Source: Streptomyces sp. MBT53
GTDB taxonomy: Bacteria; Actinomycetota; Actinomycetes; Streptomycetales; Streptomycetaceae
Assembly: GCF_016654115.1 (NCBI RefSeq)
Contig: NZ_JAEQAZ010000044.1
Location: 1-64,000 of the forward strand
Direction: 5' to 3'
DNA length: 64,000 bases
Within the stretch, counting starts at the first letter, position 1, and every line of letters starts with the position of its first letter. Of this stretch, positions 58,590 to 64,000 are shown piece by piece. The notes under the pieces were generated by a model that saw nothing but the letters and a program-made list of their open reading frames with translations, had not been told where the DNA came from and searched no databases. Both the position numbers and the translations under genes were made by a program.

Positions 58590-59363
58590 ATGCCTGCGGC
58601 AGTCCGCGCACCGCACTTCGTGAGGTCCTTCGAGCGCGGCCTCGCCGTCATCCGCTCCTTCGACGCTGAGCATCCCGCCCGGACGCTCAGCGAGGTGGCC
58701 CGCGCCTGCGAGTTGACCCGCGCCGCGGCCCGCCGGTTGCTGCTGACCCTGGCCGACCTCGGCTACGTCCAGTCCGACGGGCGCCTCTTCCGGCTCACCC
58801 CGCGCGTCCTGGAACTCGGCTACTCCTACCTCGCGGGCTCCACGCTGCCGCAGATCGTGGCACCGCATCTGGAGCAACTCGTCGCGCGGACAGGGGAGTC
58901 GGCGTCCCTGTGCGTCCTCGACGGCGACGACGTCGTCCACATCGCCTGTCTCCCGGCCCGCAGGATCGTGGCCGCCACGATCATCGTGGGCACGCGTCAC
59001 CCGGCCCACGCCACCGCCGCGGGCCGGGTGCTCCTCGCCCACCTGCCGGGTGTGGAACTGGCCGCCCGTCCGTCAACCGACGTACTGCACAAGGAACTTC
59101 ACCGGATACGGCACGAGGGGTACGCGCTCGTCGACGAGGAGCTGGAGGAGGGGCTCAGAACGATCGCCGCCCCGGTGCGGGACCGGGACGGCGCGGTGGT
59201 CGCCGGCGTGAGCGTCGGGGTGCACGCCGGCCGGCACTCCGCCGAGGCCGTACGACGGGACCTGCTGCCCCAGTTGCTGGCGGCGGTGGCGCTCATCGAC
59301 GACGATCTGCGGATCACAGATCGAGCACGAGCCGCTTCCCCAGGCAGCGCGAGACGCAGATGA
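58590..59363 (+). CDS. IclR-family regulator, PcaR/PobR type
   Basis: 257 residues from ATG 58590, preceded by GGAGGCGACG. The N-terminus FVRSFERGLAVIRSFDAEHP and HTH LSEVARACELTRAAARRLLL, then FRLTPRVLELGYSYLAGSTL, are hallmarks of the PcaU/PcaR/PobR branch, which senses protocatechuate-pathway aromatics. Divergent from the ABC operon and convergent with the oxygenase/reductase genes, overlapping the reductase 3' end by 50 bp. It probably controls the whole aromatic locus. Confidence 0.9.
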   Translation: MPAAVRAPHFVRSFERGLAVIRSFDAEHPARTLSEVARACELTRAAARRLLLTLADLGYVQSDGRLFRLTPRVLELGYSYLAGSTLPQIVAPHLEQLVARTGESASLCVLDGDDVVHIACLPARRIVAATIIVGTRHPAHATAAGRVLLAHLPGVELAARPSTDVLHKELHRIRHEGYALVDEELEEGLRTIAAPVRDRDGAVVAGVSVGVHAGRHSAEAVRRDLLPQLLAAVALIDDDLRITDRARAASPGSARRR

Positions 59364-60327
59364 GCATGGTCTCGCCGGCCGCCCGCTCCTCCTCGCTCAG
59401 CACCGAGTCCCGGTGGTCCGGGGTGCCTTCGATGACGTCGGTCTCGCAAGTCCCGCAGGTGCCCTCGGTGCAGGAGAACAGCACCTCGACCCCCGCGGCG
59501 CGCACGGTGTCGAGCACGGACACGCCCACCGGGACAGTGACGGTCTTTCCGCTCTGCTCCAGTACGACCTCGAACTCGCTGTCGGCGCCCGCCTGTTGGA
59601 CCTTCGGCTGGAACCGCTCGATGTGCAGGATGCCGCTCGGGCACCGTGCTTCGACCGCGTCGAGCAGCGGTCCGGGACCGCAGCAGTAGACGAGGGTGCC
59701 CTCGGGTACGTCGTCCAGGACGGACGGCAGGTCCAGCAGTCCGACCTCGTCCTGCGGAGCGACGGTGACCCGGTCGCCGTAGCGGCTCAACTCCTCCGTG
59801 AACGCTATGGAGTTGCGGGTGCGACCGCCGTAGAGCAGGCTCCACTCCGCGCCCGCCGCCTGTGCCGCGGCGAGCATCGGAAGGAGCGGGGTGATGCCGA
59901 TGCCGCCCGCGACGAAGCGGTAGCGGGGGGCGGGCTCCAGACGGAAGTGGTTGCGCGGTCCGCGCACCCGCACCTTGTCGCCCTGCCTCAACTGCTCGTG
60001 CACATACGCCGATCCGCCCCGCCCGTCCGGCTCGCGAAGCACCGCGATCCGCCATGCCGTACGGTCCGCCGGGTCGCCGCACAGCGAGTACTGGCGCTCC
60101 AGACCGGGGCCGAGTACGACGTCGATGTGCGCGCCCGGCTCCCAGAGCGGCAGTTGCTCGCCGAGCGGGTGGCGCAGGGTGAGGGCGAGCACGCCGTCGG
60201 CCGCGAACTCGCGTCGTTCGACGACGAGTTCAGTGTCGGTCGCGAACGTCCGCTGGTCGGCGCCGAGTTCGGTGTCGGCTGCGAACTCCTGCCGGTCGGC
60301 GGCGAGTTCGGCCTCGGAGGTGGTCAT
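59314..60327 (-). CDS. Oxygenase reductase, VanB/PDR type, with a triplicated N-terminal segment
   Basis: 337 residues from ATG 60325-60327 with AGGGAG upstream. FMN/FAD domain (RQYSLCGDPAD), NAD domain (FVAGGIGITPLLPML, YCCGPGPLLDAV) and a C-terminal plant-type [2Fe-2S] domain (FSCTEGTCGTCETDV, then CVSRC). It passes electrons from NAD(P)H to the Rieske oxygenase. The first beta strand, ELVVERREFAADG at 33-45, is preceded by two tandem 13-residue near-copies at 7-19 and 20-32, an unusual duplication. Overlaps the 59-residue ORF by four bases. Confidence 0.9.
   Translation of the reverse strand: MTTSEAELAADRQEFAADTELGADQRTFATDTELVVERREFAADGVLALTLRHPLGEQLPLWEPGAHIDVVLGPGLERQYSLCGDPADRTAWRIAVLREPDGRGGSAYVHEQLRQGDKVRVRGPRNHFRLEPAPRYRFVAGGIGITPLLPMLAAAQAAGAEWSLLYGGRTRNSIAFTEELSRYGDRVTVAPQDEVGLLDLPSVLDDVPEGTLVYCCGPGPLLDAVEARCPSGILHIERFQPKVQQAGADSEFEVVLEQSGKTVTVPVGVSVLDTVRAAGVEVLFSCTEGTCGTCETDVIEGTPDHRDSVLSEEERAAGETMLICVSRCLGKRLVLDL
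60193..60309 (-). repeat. Three tandem 39-bp repeats inside the reductase gene
   Basis: In-frame repeats encode ELAADRQEFAADT, ELGADQRTFATDT and ELVVERREFAADG. Only the last corresponds to the normal first strand of VanB-type reductases, so the first two look like later expansions. Confidence 0.75.
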
Positions 60328-60503
60328 GCCTCGGCTCCCTGCGGCTCGTCGACCGAGTGGCCCCGGGGGTGGGCGAGCATCCACTCCCACATCTCGATCG
60401 GGTCCTGGGACGTGTGCTCGCGTCCGCAGTGGCAGGTGCCGTGCAGGATGTCGGTGCCCGGCAGCCAGTCGATGCGGTAGACCTCGCCGGTCGGAGCGGT
60501 CAC
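60324..60503 (-). CDS. Small protein (59 residues) encoded between oxygenase and reductase
   Basis: Starts at GTG 60501-60503, overlapping the oxygenase stop by four bases (GTGA), and ends overlapping the reductase start by four bases (ATGA); this double coupling strongly supports translation. The centre is GTCHCGREHTSQDPIEMWEW, with Cys24, His25, Cys26 and His30 as a possible metal site, and the N-terminus VYRIDWLPGTDIL looks like a beta strand. Not a family I can name. It may help assembly or electron transfer in the oxygenase system, or act as a chaperone or zinc-ribbon-like accessory. Confidence 0.8.
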   Translation of the reverse strand: MTAPTGEVYRIDWLPGTDILHGTCHCGREHTSQDPIEMWEWMLAHPRGHSVDEPQGAEA

Positions 60504-61564
60504 TGGACCTTCTCCACCGGCTTGGCGCCCTCCTCGACCAGTCGGGCGAGGATACGGCGGGCGGCGAGACCGCCGGTGTCGATGTTGATGCTCAACTCCT
60601 GGTAGCCGCTGCGCTCCGAACCCAGCGTCTTCTGAAGGAGGTTGAGGGCGTCCACGTCCTGCATGACGACGGTGTGGTTGTTGGCCCGCAGGAACTCGGT
60701 GACCTCGGCGTCGTCCGTGGCCCAGTCGCGCGAGACCGCCCAGAAGTCGTACACCTTGCCGTCGGAGGAGGGCGTGATGGCGTAGGTGATCTCGGTGTGG
60801 AAGCCGTTCGGGTCGCTGCCGTCCTCCTCGGGGAGTACGCCGACCGGGGCGATCCGGCTGTGCAGGAGGTAGAGGCAGGGCGCGTGGTACTCGATGTCCT
60901 GCCAGCGGGTGATCCGCCCCTGGATGCCGGTGGACCTGGCGTAGAACGGCGGGCACTCGGCGTCGTCCATGTGCCGGCTCACCCGTACGACACCGGCGCC
61001 CTCGTCCACCTCGGTGGTGATCGGCGTCTCGGCGACCTCGGGGGAGCCGATGTAACCGCCGTGCAGATACGTCTCGTGGGAGAGGTCGAGGAGGTTGTCG
61101 ACGAGGAGGCCGTAGTCGGCGTCGATCGGCTCCATGCCGCTGACGGTGACCCACTCGGGGGAGGCGAGGTGCGGGGCCCGAGGGATGACCTGCGGGTCGG
61201 CGAGCGCCGGGTCGCCGATCCACACCCAGACCAGCGCGTCCTGCTCGACCACCGGGTACGAGGCGACGCGGGCGGTGCGGGGGATGCGCTTCTGCCCCGG
61301 CACGTACACGCAGCTGCCCGTCGTGTCGTACGTGAACCCGTGGTACCCGCACACGATCCGGTCCCCGTCGAGCCGGCTCTCGGAGAGCGGGAACCGCCGG
61401 TGCACACACCGGTCGTGCAGCGCCACGGCGGTGCCGTCGTCCTCGGTGCGGTAGAAGACGAGGGGCTCGCCGAGAATCGTCCGGCCGAGCAGATCACGGC
61501 CGACCTCGTGGCTGTAGGCGGCGACGTACCACTGGTTCCTGGCGAAGGCGGTCATGTGCGGCAT
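60500..61564 (-). CDS. Rieske-type aromatic oxygenase, VanA-like O-demethylase
   Basis: 354 residues, ATG with GGGAG upstream. The Rieske cluster ligands are Cys53-His55 and Cys72-His75 (RCVHRRFPL; VCGYHGFTYD), and the non-heme iron region NLLDLSHETYLHGGY lies near 155-170. This length and the paired VanB-type reductase match vanillate O-demethylase and similar oxygenases acting on methoxy or carboxy aromatics. The PcaR-type IclR gene and aromatic-type ABC transporter in the same locus support an aromatic acid. Vanillate itself is not proven. Confidence 0.88.
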   Translation of the reverse strand: MPHMTAFARNQWYVAAYSHEVGRDLLGRTILGEPLVFYRTEDDGTAVALHDRCVHRRFPLSESRLDGDRIVCGYHGFTYDTTGSCVYVPGQKRIPRTARVASYPVVEQDALVWVWIGDPALADPQVIPRAPHLASPEWVTVSGMEPIDADYGLLVDNLLDLSHETYLHGGYIGSPEVAETPITTEVDEGAGVVRVSRHMDDAECPPFYARSTGIQGRITRWQDIEYHAPCLYLLHSRIAPVGVLPEEDGSDPNGFHTEITYAITPSSDGKVYDFWAVSRDWATDDAEVTEFLRANNHTVVMQDVDALNLLQKTLGSERSGYQELSINIDTGGLAARRILARLVEEGAKPVEKVQ

Positions 61565-61904
61565 CGTTGCGGCTCCCGTCGTTGGGTGATGGCGACATCG
61601 TCGGGAAGGGCGTCACCGGGGCGCAATACCTCTTCCGTCTCGCGGAAGGGGCAGGGGGAACTGCCAGTTCAGGGCGGGGCTCGTCTGCGGAAGTGGAATG
61701 GAATCAGGGGTGCGACGGGCCGACGACTTCGCGAGCGTTTCCGTCGGTGGGTTGCGTCAACTTTGGCGTTCGTGCCGGTTGATGGCGCCGGAAGTCTCAG
61801 AAAAGGCCCAGAGCACAGGGAGGGACAGAGCAGTGCGGACTGGACCTTGGAGCCCAGTGGTCGGGTGACCGGCGCTCGGATCACGACCTGCGGGATCCTG
61901 GCCC
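61565..61904. other. 340-bp gap upstream of the oxygenase operon
   Basis: Must contain the leftward promoter of the oxygenase operon, but I see no convincing -35/-10 pair; TTGACGCAACCC (leftward, near 61758-61747) has a consensus -35 but no matching -10. GGAAGTGGAATGGAAT at 61691-61706 holds close GGAA(T/G) repeats that could be regulator contacts. No supported gene. Confidence 0.4.
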
Positions 61905-62436
61905 ATGAAGATCGACGACGATCCTGCGTGCGCCATTGGCAGTGATTCGGCGGAGCCCGCCAAGCCTCGGACGCCCCGCAGTGAGCGGTTCGTCGCGTGG
62001 GCCTGGCGGGCGAAGGCACACGAGCTGATCGAGCGGCTCGTCGCCGTAGGACGTGTCCGGATCACCGACCCCGATGACGACGAGATCGCGGAGTGGCGGC
62101 GCGTCGTCGACCACGCGAAGCGGCACGGCCTGGAACCGGCGGGCAAGCGCGTCGAGTTGTGCCTCACTCCGGCCTGCACGACCTGGCCGGACTGCACGCC
62201 CTGGCCGGCCCGATCGAAGCCCGCTTCGGGCCGCTGCGGCAGATCACCGTCGCCGACTCCCACCACCGCAGCCACACCGCGCAGCCTCTGCTGTGCGCGC
62301 CCGCCATCCCGACGTGCCGGCTGCTCGGCGCCGCGAACGTGCCCGCATGCGCGGTGAGAAGGCAGCCGCTGGGCCGGGCGCCCTCTCGAAGTCGCCGCTC
62401 GACGAACCCGGTGGACCAACGCGGTCGCAGTACTAG
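61905..62436 (+). pseudogene. Probable broken hypothetical gene
   Basis: ATG 61905 opens a well-biased frame for about 83 codons (SERFVAWAWRAKAHELIERL, then EWRRVVDHAKRHGLEPAGKR). Near 62155 the codon bias moves to the +2 frame (GLHDLAGLHALAGPIEARFG, GPLRQITVADSHHRSH), and the final 100 bases look best in a third frame ending at 62436. This pattern suggests a gene damaged by two frameshifts, or fused fragments. I do not recognise the protein. It separates the aromatic locus from the SDR/TetR pair and overlaps the SDR 3' end by four bases. Confidence 0.4.
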
Positions 62437-63167
62437 ACGGCGGTGCGTCCGGCGTCGGCCGCGAGGGTGGTGCCGGTGAGGTAGCTCGCGCGGTCCGAGG
62501 CGAGGAAGAGGATCACCTCGGCGATCTCGCGTGGTGTCGCGAGCCGGCCGAGCACGGTGGTCTTCGCGACCTGCTCGGCACCCTCCTCACCCATGGTGGC
62601 CAGGACCATGTCGGTCCGCGTGGGACCTGGCGCGACGGCGTTCACGCGCACGCCGGCCGGACTGAACTCGGCGGCCCAGGTGCGCGTCAGCGACTCCAGC
62701 GCGGCCTTGGTGGCGCCGTAGACGGACAGGCCGGGCATGCCGATGCGGGCGGCCATGCTGCTGACGTTGACGATGCTGCCGGAGCCCTTGGCGATCATGG
62801 CGGGAACCAGGGCCGCGGTGAGGAGGTACGGGGCGCGGACGTTGGCCGCGAGGGTCTCGTCGAGCGTTGCGGGGTCCTGGTCCACGGTCGGCGAACCGGG
62901 GAAGATCGCCGCGTTGTTGACCAGGATGTCGACCGGCCCGGCGGCTTCGGCGAGGTGGCGCAGCGCGGCCGGGTCGGTGAGGTCGGCGGCGACGAAGCGC
63001 GCCCGGCCGCCGGTGTCCGTGATCGACCGTACGGTCGCGGCCCCGCGCTCGGCGTTGCGGCCGGAGACGACGACCTCGGCGCCGGCCGCGGCCAGCAGCC
63101 GGGCCGTTTCGGCGCCGATGCCGCCCGTCGAACCGGTGATGAGGGCGACCTTGTCGGAGAGTTCCAT
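62433..63167 (-). CDS. Short-chain dehydrogenase/reductase
   Basis: 244-residue classical SDR from ATG 63165-63167 (GGAAGGACCC upstream). TGSTGGIG at 12-19, NNAA near 84-87, catalytic Ser in VNVSSMAARIG and YGATK with Tyr and Lys. Residue pattern SGRNAERG after strand 2 suggests NADP(H). Divergent from the TetR gene, which probably represses it. Related to 3-oxoacyl-ACP reductases, but such SDRs reduce many carbonyls. Confidence 0.9.
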   Translation of the reverse strand: MELSDKVALITGSTGGIGAETARLLAAAGAEVVVSGRNAERGAATVRSITDTGGRARFVAADLTDPAALRHLAEAAGPVDILVNNAAIFPGSPTVDQDPATLDETLAANVRAPYLLTAALVPAMIAKGSGSIVNVSSMAARIGMPGLSVYGATKAALESLTRTWAAEFSPAGVRVNAVAPGPTRTDMVLATMGEEGAEQVAKTTVLGRLATPREIAEVILFLASDRASYLTGTTLAADAGRTAV

Positions 63168-63279
63168 GCCGGGTCCTTCCGGAAGTCCGGCCGTGGGTGA
63201 CGGCCGGAATGGATTAGGTGACCCAGAATGGTTCGAGAAAAATGGGTTGTCCAATCCAGAATCTGCTAGCGTCGTGGGT

Positions 63280-63906
63280 ATGAGTACCGAGGTGCGGCGG
63301 CCCGCCGAGAAGAAGCTGACCCGCAAGGGACAGGAGACCCGGCGCCGGATCGTCGCCGCCGCCGCGCAGCTCATGTACGAGCGAGGCGTGACCGAGGCGA
63401 CGCTGGAGGATGTCCGGGCAGCCGCCGGGGTGAGCGGCTCGCAGATCTACCACTACTTCGCCGACAAGCAGGAACTGCTGCTGGCCGTGATCGAGTTCCA
63501 GACCGAGGCGGTGCTGGACATGCAGAAACCGCTCTTCAGCGGGCTCGACACCATGAAGGGGCTACGGCAGTGGCGGGACGCGCTGGTCGAGTACCAACTC
63601 CGGATGCAGTGCCGCGGCGGCTGTCCGATCGGCTCCCTCGGCAGCGAGATCGCCGAGACCAACCCGGAGGCGCGGCTCGCCGCGGCCAGCGGCTTCCTGC
63701 GCTGGGAGTCGGCGATCCGCGGCGGCCTCCGGGCGATGCACGACCGCGGTGAACTCGACGCCGATCCCGACGACCTCGCCCTCGCCACGCTCGCCGCACT
63801 CCAGGGCGGTCTGCTGCTCACCCAACTGCAACGCCAGGTCAGGCCGTTGGAGGTGGCGCTGGACACGATGCTCGACCACATCGAAGGCCGCACGAGGCGA
63901 GTGTGA
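63280..63906 (+). CDS. TetR-family regulator
   Basis: 208 residues. HTH at about 20-65 (QETRRRIVAAAAQLMYERGV; LEDVRAAAGVSGSQIYHYF, then ADKQELLLAVI). The ligand domain contains CRGGCPIGSLGSEIAE, a segment seen in TetR proteins controlling SDR or oxidoreductase genes. TAGCGT at 63267-63272 is a possible -10 only seven bases before the ATG, and no ribosome-binding site is visible, so the message may be leaderless. Divergent from the SDR gene. Confidence 0.9.
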   Translation: MSTEVRRPAEKKLTRKGQETRRRIVAAAAQLMYERGVTEATLEDVRAAAGVSGSQIYHYFADKQELLLAVIEFQTEAVLDMQKPLFSGLDTMKGLRQWRDALVEYQLRMQCRGGCPIGSLGSEIAETNPEARLAAASGFLRWESAIRGGLRAMHDRGELDADPDDLALATLAALQGGLLLTQLQRQVRPLEVALDTMLDHIEGRTRRV

Positions 63907-63925
63907 TGCGGGACCGTTCCAATCC

Positions 63926-64000
63926 TTGAGGCGCGGTTCGCCGCCCACCCCGCGAACCCGGCGCATCCTCCCGGCCGGAGCCCTGGCCGCAGCGTCACTG
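63926..64000 (+). CDS. Possible start of a secreted-protein gene (cut by window edge)
   Basis: From a TTG at 63926-63928 an open frame reads LRRGSPPTPRTRRILPAGAL and then AAASL to the edge, which looks like a basic n-region and the start of a hydrophobic signal core. The start codon and ribosome-binding site are weak, and a GGTTCGC/GCGAACC hairpin (63935-63941, 63952-63958) overlaps it, which could instead be the TetR terminator. Confidence 0.3.
   Translation, partial: MRRGSPPTPRTRRILPAGALAAASL
63935..63958 (+). terminator. Hairpin after the TetR gene
   Basis: GGTTCGC / GCGAACC, 7-bp stem with a 10-base loop, about 29 bp after the TetR stop. Plausible terminator, unless the edge ORF starting at 63926 is real. 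Confidence 0.4.

Noticed and set aside
61567..61782. Small plus-strand ORF upstream of the broken gene
   Set aside because: No ribosome-binding site, poor codon bias and no recognisable sequence.

Overview
The window is high-GC actinobacterial DNA and almost certainly Streptomyces. Coding frames are G/C-rich at the third position, GTG starts are common, TTA is nearly absent (one clear case), exported proteins often carry Tat signals, two sugar ABC transporters lack their own ATPase (as in MsiK-dependent streptomycetes), and a secreted GH18 chitinase has DasR-like boxes upstream. It reads as an accessory, chromosome-arm type region: about 57 genes, mostly substrate-specific catabolic cassettes, each with its own regulator. 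No tRNA, rRNA, CRISPR array, transposase or phage gene was found.

Layout. 1-973: sensor kinase running off the left edge. 1074-6355: MarR and IclR regulators divergent from an SDR / amidohydrolase / acyl-CoA ligase / MaoC operon, probably a CoA-dependent degradative route of unknown substrate. 6380-19164 (minus): a long series running PfkB sugar kinase, ABC solute-binding protein and two permeases, an alkaline-phosphatase-superfamily enzyme, a GH2 beta-galactosidase, then three exported proteins (metallophosphoesterase with LamG-like tail, PHP-domain protein, unknown protein with a TTA codon). 19271-25892 (plus): DeoR regulator, GH4, GH38 alpha-mannosidase and GH29 alpha-L-fucosidase. Together these two arms look like one complex-glycan utilisation locus. 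26070-28643: sulfotransferase and chitinase. 28798-31807: ATP-grasp enzyme divergent from a metallophosphoesterase overlapping a phosphopantetheinyl transferase. 31815-34862: small unknown protein, alpha/beta hydrolase, an HTH regulator and a divergent free-standing MmyB-type ligand-binding protein.

34902-46657 holds a soluble Cache protein, a GntR regulator, a PotABCD-like ABC transporter, a VOC protein, a three-subunit FAD/[2Fe-2S] amino-acid dehydrogenase, a DapA-family enzyme, a two-cysteine proline-racemase-family epimerase and a second GntR regulator. The gene set matches hydroxyproline catabolism (epimerase, D-hydroxyproline dehydrogenase, pyrroline-4-hydroxy-2-carboxylate deaminase). 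The last enzyme, 2-oxoglutarate semialdehyde dehydrogenase, is not in the window.

46744-55065 is an alpha-glucoside locus: LacI regulator, solute-binding protein, two permeases, GH13 alpha-glucosidase, then a tract of 7-bp repeats and a secreted beta-helix protein whose aspartate spacing fits GH87 alpha-1,3-glucanases. 55034-61564 is an aromatic-acid locus: nitrate/taurine-type ABC transporter, PcaR/PobR-type IclR regulator, VanA-like Rieske oxygenase, VanB-like reductase and an unusual 59-residue protein encoded between them. 61905-62436 is a probably broken ORF. 62433-63906 is an SDR with a divergent TetR regulator. A possible secreted-protein gene starts at the right edge.
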